In this document: one piece after another, positions 1 through 6,883 of the stretch
Position numbering within the stretch: the first letter of the stretch is position 1
Layout of the letters: each line of letters opens with the position of its first letter
The notes under the pieces: model-generated
What the model was told of the DNA's origin: nothing
Databases searched by the model: none
The model's input: only the letters and a program-made list of their open reading frames with translations
Origin: Candidatus Cloacimonadota bacterium
GTDB lineage: Bacteria > Cloacimonadota > Cloacimonadia > Cloacimonadales > Cloacimonadaceae
Reading direction: 5' to 3'
Length of the DNA stretch: 7,409 nt
NCBI GenBank assembly: GCA_017996595.1
Contig: JAGOGT010000052.1
Location: 1 to 7,409 of the forward strand
Program-made: the position numbers and the translations under genes

Positions 1-777
1 GCGCATGGCTTCCTTCACTACCTCCGGCTTCAATTCCGGATATCTCGCCACATAGCCCATGAAAGCTCCCGCAAAAACATCTCCAGCGCCGGTGGGATCC
101 ACTACTTCAGTTACCGGATAGGCGGGAAAGAAAAACATCCCTGCTTTCGCTATCGCCACGGAACCATATTCGCCCCGTTTCACGATCACCCATTTCGGTC
201 CCAGTGCCAAAACTTCCCGCGCCGCGGAAAAGATGTCTTTACAGCCGGTATAATCCCGGATCTCGTCCTCATTCATAAACACCAGATCCACTCGCTTCAG
301 CACGTTGCGCAGTTCTTCGGGACACAGTCCGATCCAGTAATTCATCGTATCGCAAGCTACATGATTGTAGGAATTGATTTGCTGCAGCACCTGCAATTGC
401 AATTGCGGATGGATATTGGCCAGCAGCAGGCTCTTGCAGCATTTGCAGCAGTCAATTAGCCGCGGAGAGAATTCGGCAAAAACGTTCAGATCGGTAAAGG
501 TGGTTTCCGCACGATTCCAGCTATTATACACTCCACCCCAGCGGAAAGTTTTGCCGTCTTTTATCTCCAATCCTTCCAGATTGATTCCCTGATCTTTCAG
601 CATTTGCAGCGATTCGCTGGGAAAGTCTTTCCCCACCACGCCCACAATATAGGGTGTGCAGAAATGCGTAGCGGCTACCGCGGCATAGATCGCCGAGCCA
701 CCCAAAGCTTCTTGCACCGATCCCGCAGGAGTGGATATATCATCCAATCCCAGGGATCCCACTATCACTAAGCTCAT
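1..777 (-). CDS. PfkB-family sugar (ribokinase-like) kinase, C-terminus cut by window edge
   Basis: A cytoplasmic ATP-dependent kinase of the PfkB/ribokinase fold, which phosphorylates a hydroxymethyl group on a sugar or nucleoside; the substrate cannot be read from the sequence. I translated 259 residues with no stop before base 1; family members are about 300 residues long, so roughly the last 40-50 are missing. Visible landmarks are the N-terminal strand MSLVIVGSLGLDDI, the substrate-side glycine pair in ALGGSAIYAA (G26-G27), a DTMNYWIG segment near residues 143-150, the NxxE motif at N169-E172 (NEDE) and the anion-hole/catalytic DPTGAGD at 227-233, with D233 the expected base. The ATG at 777 is favoured because it overlaps the preceding stop as ATGA and has a GGGG-rich Shine-Dalgarno-like run 7 bases upstream. 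The DTMNxWI-type segment fits an uncharacterised sugar-kinase subfamily better than classical ribokinase or adenosine kinase (from memory, not tested). A CCKCC cysteine cluster at 110-114 is odd. Confidence 0.92.
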   Translation of the reverse strand, partial: MSLVIVGSLGLDDISTPAGSVQEALGGSAIYAAVAATHFCTPYIVGVVGKDFPSESLQMLKDQGINLEGLEIKDGKTFRWGGVYNSWNRAETTFTDLNVFAEFSPRLIDCCKCCKSLLLANIHPQLQLQVLQQINSYNHVACDTMNYWIGLCPEELRNVLKRVDLVFMNEDEIRDYTGCKDIFSAAREVLALGPKWVIVKRGEYGSVAIAKAGMFFFPAYPVTEVVDPTGAGDVFAGAFMGYVARYPELKPEVVKEAMR

Positions 778-989
778 TTACCCACCCCGGTATTCAGGGT
801 ATCGGCAGCCAGACTATCCACTACTCCGGCAGCAGGAGTGGAGATTACATTGGATGTATTGCCCAATCTGTTCATGGCATAAAATATCGCCACCACCGCC
901 AGGATCATAATGATCAGCTTTGGCCAGTTATAGCTTTTTTTCCTTTTCTCCTGCCAGCGTTCCTTCATTTTATCCTGCAAATCGCCCAT
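774..989 (-). CDS. Small single-pass membrane protein of unknown function (71 aa)
   Basis: I do not recognise a family. The protein has a very basic N-terminal tail (residues 1-24, many Lys and Arg), one hydrophobic segment at about 24-40 (KLIIMILAVVAIFYAMN), and a 30-residue polar tail rich in Ser, Thr, Ala and Gly. The positive-inside rule predicts a cytoplasmic N-terminus and a periplasmic C-terminus. The ATG at 989 is chosen over a possible start at 1028. It follows the aminotransferase stop (TGA at 991-993) by one base and has an AAGGGA Shine-Dalgarno 7 bases upstream, while the longer form would sit inside the aminotransferase. Its own stop overlaps the kinase start (ATGA), so it is probably translated in series with both neighbours. 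It has no cysteine, so it is not a lipoprotein. The coupling at both ends and the membrane-protein layout argue for a real gene. Confidence 0.75.
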   Translation of the reverse strand: MGDLQDKMKERWQEKRKKSYNWPKLIIMILAVVAIFYAMNRLGNTSNVISTPAAGVVDSLAADTLNTGVGK

Positions 990-990
990 C

Positions 991-2199
991 TCACATTCCC
1001 TTGGCCAGGTCTGCCAGATACGCTGCAAACCGCTCTACCCCGGTCTTGATATTTTCCAGGCTGTTGGCATAGGAAAAACGCACCGTACCCTCCATGCCAA
1101 AAGATCCACCAGCCACCAGGGCTACGTGATATTTTTCCAGCAGGATGGTGCAAAATTGATCTGCAGTGCTGATACCCTGCTTATTGTTTTCCAGGTACCA
1201 CTTTATTCCGGGCATAATGTAGAATGCGCCCTGTGGCTTAAAGCAGGTAAGATGAGGAATCCTGGTCAGCTCCGCATAAAGGAAATCTCTGCGCTTTTCA
1301 AATTCTTTGCGCATCATCTCGATGGATTCATCCTCTTCTTTCAGCGCGGTAACGCAGGCCTTCTGAGTGATCGAATTCACACAGGAAGTGGCATGCTCCT
1401 GAACCCTTCCCGCTGCCGCAATAATATGCGCCGGACCAGCTGCATAACCCAGCCGCCATCCCGTCATCGCATAGGCTTTGGAAACACCATTGATCACTAC
1501 CGTGCGTTCTTTCATGGCCGGGCTGATACTGGCAATGGAGATGTGTTTCACTCCATCATACACCAGCCTTTCATAGATCTCGTCAGAAATCACCAGAATG
1601 TCATGCTCTATGCAGATTTCGGCAAGCGCACCTAATTCTTCCCTACTATAAACCGCGCCGGTGGGGTTCCCGGGAGAATTTAGAATCAACACTTTGGCGC
1701 AAGGATTTTCAGCAATGGCAGTGCTCAGCGCAGCCGGGGTGATCTTATAGGATTCTGCTTCGCGAGTGGGCACATAAACCGGCTCCGCATTCGCCAGCAT
1801 CGCCTGATAAGGATAGCTAACCCAATATGGAGAGGCCATCAGCACCTGATCGGCATTGTCGCAAACTGCTATTAAAATATTGATGATCGATGCCTTGGCT
1901 CCCGGAGATACTAAGATCTCCTTGGGTTGATAGCTGAGGCCATTATCGCGCTCCAGTTTCTCACAAATCGCCTGGCGCAGCTCCAGAATTCCCGCATTAG
2001 CGGTGTAACGCGTAAAATTGGCATCCAAGGCCTGATGCGCCGCTTTCTTGATATAATCCGGAGTATTAAAATCCGGCTCGCCTACGCCGAAATTAATCAC
2101 ATCGATTCCGGCATCTTTCATCTCTTTGGCCTTCGCTGAAAGGCTGAGCGTGGGTGAAGGCTTTATCAGCTTGCAGCGATTCGATATTTTGATAGCCAT
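991..2199 (-). CDS. aspB: PLP-dependent aminotransferase, class I, aspartate/aromatic type
   Basis: A fold-type I pyridoxal-phosphate enzyme that moves an amino group between an amino acid (probably aspartate) and a 2-oxo acid; it acts in the cytoplasm. Its 402 residues match the usual length of about 390-400. Clear motifs in order: FGVGEPDFNTP near 37-47, RYT at 64-66, SPYWVSYP at 123-130, NSPGNPTG at 174-181 with N178 against the PLP ring, ISDEIYE at 204-210 with D206 for the pyridine nitrogen, SKAYAMTGWRLGY at 240-252 with Schiff-base K241, and R374 in TVRFSYA for the substrate carboxylate. K102 in the PGAK segment lies where subgroup I-gamma enzymes such as the Thermus one carry a lysine that contacts the side-chain carboxylate, which supports aspartate use (inference). 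The start has AGGAG 6 bases upstream. The gene lies 33 bases after pta. Substrate could also be aromatic or glutamate; the exact specificity is not settled. Confidence 0.93.
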   Translation of the reverse strand: MAIKISNRCKLIKPSPTLSLSAKAKEMKDAGIDVINFGVGEPDFNTPDYIKKAAHQALDANFTRYTANAGILELRQAICEKLERDNGLSYQPKEILVSPGAKASIINILIAVCDNADQVLMASPYWVSYPYQAMLANAEPVYVPTREAESYKITPAALSTAIAENPCAKVLILNSPGNPTGAVYSREELGALAEICIEHDILVISDEIYERLVYDGVKHISIASISPAMKERTVVINGVSKAYAMTGWRLGYAAGPAHIIAAAGRVQEHATSCVNSITQKACVTALKEEDESIEMMRKEFEKRRDFLYAELTRIPHLTCFKPQGAFYIMPGIKWYLENNKQGISTADQFCTILLEKYHVALVAGGSFGMEGTVRFSYANSLENIKTGVERFAAYLADLAKGM

Positions 2200-2205
2200 C
2201 TTGGT

Positions 2206-2210
2206 CTCCT
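2206..2210 (-). promoter_or_regulatory. Ribosome binding site of the aminotransferase gene
   Basis: AGGAG on the minus strand lies 6 bases before the ATG at 2199. It sits in the 33-base AT-rich gap after the pta stop, the widest gap inside the gene cluster. I saw no paired -35/-10 boxes in this gap, so I do not call an internal promoter. Confidence 0.7.
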
Positions 2211-2232
2211 GTATATATCTATATTTGATTTT

Positions 2233-3237
2233 TTACTTTTGTGCAGACATCAGCAGCACCAGCACTGCTGTGGATACGATGTCCTGAACGGAACAGCCCC
2301 GGGAAAGATCGCACACCGGGAAAGCCAGACCCTGAATGATAGGCCCAATGGCTTCGGCCTTGGCCATCCGTTGCACCAGCTTATAGCCGATATTACCGGC
2401 CTGCAGATCGGGAAAGATCAATACGTTTGCCTGTCCGGCAATCTTGCTTCCGGGTGCCTTGCTTTTGGCAACTTCCGGGATGATCGCGGCATCAAGCTGC
2501 AATTCGCCATCAAAGTCAAAATCCACCTTCCGCTCTTCCATGATCTTTTTGGCAGCAACCACCTTCTCCACCAGATCATCACTGGCACTACCCTTGGTGG
2601 AAAAAGACAGCAGCGCTACCTTGGGGTCATCACCCAGAAGGGCTCTGCGCGTTTCCGCGGTGCTGATGGCAATATCTGCCAATTGGGCATCCGTGGGATT
2701 GGGAACCACCGCGCAATCGGCAAAGAGAAATACTTTATCGGCTCCCATAAAATCCGGCACTACCATTATAAAGGTGCTGGATACAGTTTTCAGTCCCGGT
2801 TTCACACCCACCACCTGCAGAGCTGCTCTCAGCACATCGGCAGTAGTATTTATCGATCCTGCCACCATCCCGTTTACCAGGCCATGTTTCACCATGCTGG
2901 CTCCAAAGTACAGCGGTTTTTGAATCGTATCCATCGCTTCCGGAGCCGTTACGCCCTTTTCTTTACGACGGTTATAAAAATATTCCGCGAACCGGGGTGA
3001 ATCCGGAGAGTCCTGGGGATTCACAAAGCTGATCTTGGATTCAATACTCAAATCCAGTCCCAATTCTTTAGCATCTTTCAAAATCTGGGTTTTATCCCCC
3101 AAAAGAACCACTTCGGCAATGCCTTCCCTTACGATTTGGACAGCCGCTTTCAGCATCCGGGGATCTCCAGATTCCGGAAGTACTACTTTGCCGCCTATGC
3201 TTGCTGCTCTTGCAGTTAATTCACTTATTATGCTCAC
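2233..3237 (-). CDS. pta: Phosphate acetyltransferase, short single-domain type
   Basis: Interconverts acetyl-CoA plus phosphate and acetyl phosphate plus CoA in the cytoplasm, normally paired with acetate kinase for ATP-yielding acetate formation. The 334 residues match the short class (Methanosarcina thermophila enzyme, about 333) without the extra N-terminal domains of E. coli Pta. Family landmarks: LPESGDPRMLKA near 20-31, KPLYFGASMVKHG at 107-119, GMVAGSINTTADVLRAALQ at 123-141, NPTDAQLADIA at 180-190, SFSTKGSA at 211-218, and the active-site block DLSRGCSVQD at 310-319. S312, R313 and D319 line up, offset by three, with the catalytic Ser309, Arg310 and Asp316 known from the Methanosarcina enzyme. 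The STKGSA motif favours acetyl- over butyryltransferase. The start is GTG at 3237, with GAGGAG 8 bases upstream directly behind the glyS stop. No acetate kinase gene lies in the window. Confidence 0.95.
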   Translation of the reverse strand: MSIISELTARAASIGGKVVLPESGDPRMLKAAVQIVREGIAEVVLLGDKTQILKDAKELGLDLSIESKISFVNPQDSPDSPRFAEYFYNRRKEKGVTAPEAMDTIQKPLYFGASMVKHGLVNGMVAGSINTTADVLRAALQVVGVKPGLKTVSSTFIMVVPDFMGADKVFLFADCAVVPNPTDAQLADIAISTAETRRALLGDDPKVALLSFSTKGSASDDLVEKVVAAKKIMEERKVDFDFDGELQLDAAIIPEVAKSKAPGSKIAGQANVLIFPDLQAGNIGYKLVQRMAKAEAIGPIIQGLAFPVCDLSRGCSVQDIVSTAVLVLLMSAQK

Positions 3238-3245
3238 TTGTTTTT

Positions 3246-3251
3246 CTCCTC
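3246..3251 (-). promoter_or_regulatory. Ribosome binding site deciding the GTG start of pta
   Basis: GAGGAG on the minus strand begins immediately after the glyS TAA stop and lies 8 bases before the GTG at 3237. There is no in-frame ATG nearby, so this site fixes the non-ATG start. A ribosome finishing glyS would cover it, which implies coupled translation. Confidence 0.75.
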
Positions 3252-5345
3252 TTATTCTCCGTCCAATACTATCAAGGACAGATCCGCCACCCTTATGAAT
3301 TCGCTCCGAATCAGGCTCAGCAGCGCATGCCGGTTTGCCTGCAAATCTTTGTCATCACAATTCACCAGCACCGCATCAAAGAAACTGTCGATAATGCTTC
3401 CGAAAGCTATCAGGTAATCCAGGGACTGCCGGTAACTGCCCTCTTGTAAAGCTGCTTCGATCTTGTCTCTCAGCTCCGATAAGCCAGTAAATAAGGCCTT
3501 TTCTTCTGCCTCTACCATGCGTGCGGGATCGAATTCAGCAAATTCCTTATCCCCCGCGATGATATTGGCCACACGCTTGAAACCGATCACCAGTTTGATA
3601 AAATCTGGATGCGCTTTCAGTTCCTGAATGGTGGCCGCGCGATTCTCCAAAGCCGTGAGATGCGATTTGTCGATATGCATCACACTGTCGATCACATCAT
3701 AGCTGATGCCCTGTTGCGACAGCAAGCCCGTAACCCGCAAATCCAGAAATCCGTGGATATTCGTACGCGCCTCAGCTTGAACTTCGCTATCCCTGGCGAT
3801 GGCTTCCAAAGCCTCATCCGCCAGTTTGTAGAGATCAATATCCCACTTTTTGCTGCTGATGATCTGCACAATGCCATTTGCTGCCCTGCGCAAGGCAAAG
3901 GGATCACCGCTGCCCGTGGGAAGCATGCCGATGGCAATAATTCCCGCCACCGTATCCAGCTTGTCCGCCACAGCTACGATGCTGCCACAAAGCGTTTCCG
4001 GCAAGTCATCCGCGGAACCGCGAGGCAAATAGTGCTCGTAAATACCCCTGGCAATTTCAGGATCCTCACCACTGGCATAGGCATATTGCATACCTATGTA
4101 ACCCTGCAGCTTGGTAAATTCCTTTTCACCAAGCATCGTGGTAACCAGATCCGCTTTGCAGAGACTGGCACAGCGTAATACCTTGGCAGTATGTTCCGCA
4201 TCCAGATTAAGCTCTTTGCAGATACTTTCCGCCAGCATTTCCACGCGTTTCGCCTTTTGCGCCATGGTTCCCAGTTGGGACTGGAAAACCACTTCCTGCA
4301 GGCGGGGAACGTACCACTCCAGGGGATGTTTGGTATCTTCAGCGTAGTACCACATGGCATCGGCAAGCCTGGCATTCACCACTTTCTCGTTACCCTTGCG
4401 GATTATTTCCGCGGCGCCGGGATCACCATTGGAAATAAAGACGAATTTATTGGCCAGCAAGCCCTGTCCATCCCGCACCGAAAAATACTTCTGATTCTGA
4501 CTGATAGTGCTGATGATGATCTTTTCCGGCAGCTTCAGGTATCCAGGCTCAAATTCACCTACCACCGCATGCGGATATTCCACCAGATTGCACACCGTAT
4601 CCACCAGCCGGGGATCATCCACCACGCGGAATGCGGTTCCATGCAGCACGTTTTCCAGCTGTTCGCTTATGGTCCGTTTGCGCAGCTCCGGATCGGCCAT
4701 CACCTTTGCTTCCAATAGCGCGGAAAAATAGGAATCGGGATTGGAGATCGGCACTTCATAATCCAGGCCCAGATACCGGTTGCCATAGCTGAGATTTGCA
4801 CTCATAAGCCCAAAGAATTCCAAAGGCAGAATCTGGCCATCAAAGAGCGCCAAAATCCAGCGCAGGGGACGGGAAAAGGCCAGAGCCTTGTCGCTCCAGA
4901 TCATCTTTTTTCCAAAGGGAATATTCTGAATAAGGCCGGGAATCCATTCCTGCAGCAGCAAGGAGCTATCTTTGCCCGCCTGCATAAATTTCACGCCCAG
5001 AAATTCACCCTTGTCGGTTTTCTGGATAAAGCAATCCGCCGCAGTGGCATTGTTCTTTTTTATAAATCCAGCGCCAGCAGGGCTTAGCTCCCCTTCCTTA
5101 GTATAGGCAATGCTCACCGCAGGTCCGCTGCGTATAATCTCCAGATCCGCCTGCCTGGCATCCAGGGCATCCACTTTTATCGCCATCCGGCGCGGAGTGC
5201 AGGCCACTTTCAGGCTGCTGTAATTCAAACGCGCCTTATGGGCAAAATCCTTAAAGGAATTTGTGATGCTATCTTTGGCTATTTCCAGCTGTTTTTCGGG
5301 AATTTCTTCACAGCCCAGTTCCAGTAAAAATGCTACTTTATCCAA
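3252..5345 (-). CDS. glyS: Glycyl-tRNA synthetase beta subunit
   Basis: The large subunit of the bacterial alpha2beta2 glycyl-tRNA synthetase. It handles tRNA-Gly recognition and supports charging by the alpha subunit (GlyQ). At 697 residues it is full length (E. coli GlyS is 689). Hallmarks in order: FLLELGCEEIPEK at 6-18, CTPRRMAIK at 49-57, the block IPFGKKMIW to RPLRWILALFDG at 142-170, LVEYPHAVVGEF at 254-265, a SQNQKYFSVRDGQG segment at 282-295, GNEKVVNARLADAMWYYAED at 318-337, VVFQSQLGT at 352-360, CKADLVTTMLGEKEFTKLQG at 396-415, and ADKLDTVAG followed by PTGSGDPFALRRAANGI at 460-492; the C-terminal anticodon-binding region follows. The start is TTG, because the family N-terminus begins exactly there and no in-frame ATG lies between it and the upstream stop. 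glyQ, usually directly upstream, is absent; the upstream gene encodes an outer-membrane protein. Confidence 0.97.
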   Translation of the reverse strand: MDKVAFLLELGCEEIPEKQLEIAKDSITNSFKDFAHKARLNYSSLKVACTPRRMAIKVDALDARQADLEIIRSGPAVSIAYTKEGELSPAGAGFIKKNNATAADCFIQKTDKGEFLGVKFMQAGKDSSLLLQEWIPGLIQNIPFGKKMIWSDKALAFSRPLRWILALFDGQILPLEFFGLMSANLSYGNRYLGLDYEVPISNPDSYFSALLEAKVMADPELRKRTISEQLENVLHGTAFRVVDDPRLVDTVCNLVEYPHAVVGEFEPGYLKLPEKIIISTISQNQKYFSVRDGQGLLANKFVFISNGDPGAAEIIRKGNEKVVNARLADAMWYYAEDTKHPLEWYVPRLQEVVFQSQLGTMAQKAKRVEMLAESICKELNLDAEHTAKVLRCASLCKADLVTTMLGEKEFTKLQGYIGMQYAYASGEDPEIARGIYEHYLPRGSADDLPETLCGSIVAVADKLDTVAGIIAIGMLPTGSGDPFALRRAANGIVQIISSKKWDIDLYKLADEALEAIARDSEVQAEARTNIHGFLDLRVTGLLSQQGISYDVIDSVMHIDKSHLTALENRAATIQELKAHPDFIKLVIGFKRVANIIAGDKEFAEFDPARMVEAEEKALFTGLSELRDKIEAALQEGSYRQSLDYLIAFGSIIDSFFDAVLVNCDDKDLQANRHALLSLIRSEFIRVADLSLIVLDGE

Positions 5346-5352
5346 AACAAAA

Positions 5353-5357
5353 CCCCG
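5353..5357 (-). promoter_or_regulatory. Weak ribosome binding site deciding the TTG start of glyS
   Basis: CGGGG on the minus strand lies 7 bases before the TTG at 5345 and 2 bases after the stop of the outer-membrane protein gene. The site is a poor match to GGAGG and the start codon is the weakest common one, so glyS translation probably depends on ribosomes arriving from the upstream gene. Confidence 0.5.
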
Positions 5358-5359
5358 AT

Positions 5360-6343
5360 TTAGCGGATTATATCGCTGAAGTGATAACGCATGCCCAGCT
5401 GATTTACTATTCCTAAATCCCCGTACGAGGAAACGGCATAGTCCAAAGCCAGGTTTTTCCAGGTCCAGCCTGCACCCAGGCTTAAACCCGAGGTCCAGGA
5501 CAAAGCTCCGCCCTGATAATAATCTCCAGCATGGCTGCGAAATCCAGCCCTTAAGCTCAGGTTTGGATGCACCTGCTGTTCGAATCCGGCTTTGGCGGTG
5601 AAGTTATCGCCATTGGCCTTCACGATATCCAGATTCAATTTGCTTTCCGGCTTGAAGTCATACCCCAAACCCGCACAGAAAGTGGTGGGCATCCCTTCCT
5701 TATATTTCTCATCAGAATAATAGCTGGTTTGCATGCCCAGATTGCGCACTGCCAATCCGATCTTGATCTTGTCATTGGCCGTATGATGCATCAATCCCGC
5801 ATCGATCAGCACTCCCGAAGCCTGCTTATCGTCTATTTGATCCCAGATAAGCTTCAAGCTACCACCGATATCCACGGCAGGACTGAGGAATCGGGCCATG
5901 GAGAATCCCGCGATAAGATTCTGCGCTCCAAAGCTGTCATTCAGCTCCAGCAGTTCTCCGCTGTCGCTTATCTCAGTGCGGTCTATCGCTCCGGAATTCC
6001 AGTAATTGATAAAGACGCCCCAGGCACTGTAGATATTCTTGGATTGCAGATATTGCAGCGATCCGCCTCCACTACCCACAAAATGATCCATAAACGTGCT
6101 GGATACGGCATCCGTGGGAGTACGCAAAATACTCGCCGGATTTGCCTGCATCCCATCATAATTCATCACTCTACCTGTCATTGCCTGTCCCATCGCATTT
6201 GCCCTGGCAGAATACAGCAGCTTCAGGGTATTAAAACCCGTGGTTCCTGCATCCTGATGCTGGGCAAACAGGGGTAGGCAAAAAAGCAAACTAATCGACC
6301 AGATGAGGATGGATGATGTCTTCAAGAACATGCACCTTTTCAT
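5360..6343 (-). CDS. PorV/UPF0164-like outer-membrane beta-barrel protein
   Basis: A predicted outer-membrane barrel of 327 residues. The N-terminus is a clear signal peptide: basic start MKRCMFLK, hydrophobic core about 11-24, and a likely cut after LPLFA (residue 27). The mature protein opens with the family pattern AGTTGFNTLKL then SARANAMGQAMTG and QANPAS, equivalent to the PorV/PorQ-like AGTSGFxFL, GARAxAMGGA and NPA motifs. The rest is alternating polar and aromatic beta strands ending in GMRYHFSDIIR. PorV carries cargo at the T9SS translocon in Bacteroidetes; many FCB bacteria have several paralogues of unknown role, so a secretion role here is only a possibility. The ATG at 6343 is chosen over one 51 bases upstream because AAAGGGA lies 5 bases before it and the signal peptide then starts cleanly. 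The start lies inside the end of the EIIA gene; glyS follows 14 bases after the stop. Confidence 0.82.
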   Translation of the reverse strand: MKRCMFLKTSSILIWSISLLFCLPLFAQHQDAGTTGFNTLKLLYSARANAMGQAMTGRVMNYDGMQANPASILRTPTDAVSSTFMDHFVGSGGGSLQYLQSKNIYSAWGVFINYWNSGAIDRTEISDSGELLELNDSFGAQNLIAGFSMARFLSPAVDIGGSLKLIWDQIDDKQASGVLIDAGLMHHTANDKIKIGLAVRNLGMQTSYYSDEKYKEGMPTTFCAGLGYDFKPESKLNLDIVKANGDNFTAKAGFEQQVHPNLSLRAGFRSHAGDYYQGGALSWTSGLSLGAGWTWKNLALDYAVSSYGDLGIVNQLGMRYHFSDIIR

Positions 6344-6794
6344 ATAAGTCCCTTTCGTCCTTTGCTTGCAGCAATAGCTCCCGGTTCCCGTCATTGCGGA
6401 GAAATTCCGACAGCGACTTGAGAATCTTCATGTAGTCCTGATTGGAACTTTGGGGAACCGCGATCATAAATACTAAACGTACCGGCAGATCGTCCACACT
6501 GCCAAAATCAAGTTCCCGCTTCATTTGACACACCGCGATGCGCAGGCACCCTACAGTGAGGTCCCTGGCATGAGGAATGGCTACCTGCCTGCCGATTCCG
6601 GTACTCATGATCTCTTCCCGGCCTTTTACAGCCGCCAAAAAACGATCCGGAAAGCTTAAACAGCCACTTTCCGATAACATCTCGGCCATGAATTCCAGGC
6701 ACGCAGCCTTAGAGTCGAAACCTTCGACTATTTTTACTAGCTCTGGCTTAAAAAGTCTCTTCATTGTCGTTCCGAAATTTATAGTGGAGAGCAT
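6291..6794 (-). CDS. PTS EIIA type-2 domain protein (fructose/nitrogen-type, PtsN-like)
   Basis: A stand-alone, cytoplasmic phosphoacceptor domain of the fructose/mannitol/Ntr EIIA family, normally phosphorylated on histidine by HPr or NPr. From the ATG at 6794 it is 167 residues, close to the usual 150-160. The phosphorylation motif GIGRQVAIPHARD is intact, with H75 the expected acceptor. FLAAVKGREEIMSTGIG precedes it, and the C-terminal half shows RLVFMIAVP and ILKSLSEFLRND, both typical of the family. The start is decided by a strong GGGAGGA site 6 bases upstream; longer reading into the leader would translate low-complexity repeats. No EIIB, EIIC, HPr or EI gene is visible, so a regulatory, PtsN-like role is more likely than sugar transport (inference). 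It heads the gene cluster, and its last 17 codons overlap the next gene in another frame. Confidence 0.88.
   Translation of the reverse strand: MLSTINFGTTMKRLFKPELVKIVEGFDSKAACLEFMAEMLSESGCLSFPDRFLAAVKGREEIMSTGIGRQVAIPHARDLTVGCLRIAVCQMKRELDFGSVDDLPVRLVFMIAVPQSSNQDYMKILKSLSEFLRNDGNRELLLQAKDERDLYEKVHVLEDIIHPHLVD
6349..6355 (-). promoter_or_regulatory. Ribosome binding site of the outer-membrane gene, inside the EIIA gene
   Basis: AAAGGGA on the minus strand lies 5 bases before the ATG at 6343 and within the last 22 codons of the EIIA gene. It decides the start of the signal peptide and would be traversed by ribosomes translating EIIA. Confidence 0.6.
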
Positions 6795-6800
6795 TGTTTT

Positions 6801-6807
6801 TCCTCCC
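6801..6807 (-). promoter_or_regulatory. Strong ribosome binding site of the EIIA gene
   Basis: GGGAGGA on the minus strand lies 6 bases before the ATG at 6794. It rules out the long upstream extension of this reading frame as well as the internal ATG at 6764, which has no comparable site. Confidence 0.75.
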
Positions 6808-6883
6808 TTGTCATCCGTCAATCCTTTTCTGCCTATTCTGCCCAAGACACAGAAAGAAGCGGGATTGGGAGGGCGGGAACTAA

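Noticed and set aside
990..1028. Upstream extension of the small membrane protein gene (start at 1028)
   Set aside because: The extension lies inside the aminotransferase C-terminal codons and has no good ribosome binding site, while the ATG at 989 has AAGGGA at proper spacing.
2200..2232. Internal promoter between pta and the aminotransferase gene
   Set aside because: The gap is AT-rich with a TATAGATATATA stretch, but no -35-like box sits at a suitable distance upstream.
2239..3000. Long open frame of 253 codons on the plus strand, antisense to pta
   Set aside because: The minus-strand frame encodes an unmistakable phosphate acetyltransferase over the same bases. The antisense translation is rich in His, Gln and Arg, has no recognisable motif and no good ribosome binding site.
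5567..6277. Open frame of 236 codons on the plus strand, antisense to the outer-membrane protein gene
   Set aside because: It is a shadow of the PorV-like gene; its composition is His/Ile/Arg-rich with no domain, and it lies fully within a well-supported gene.
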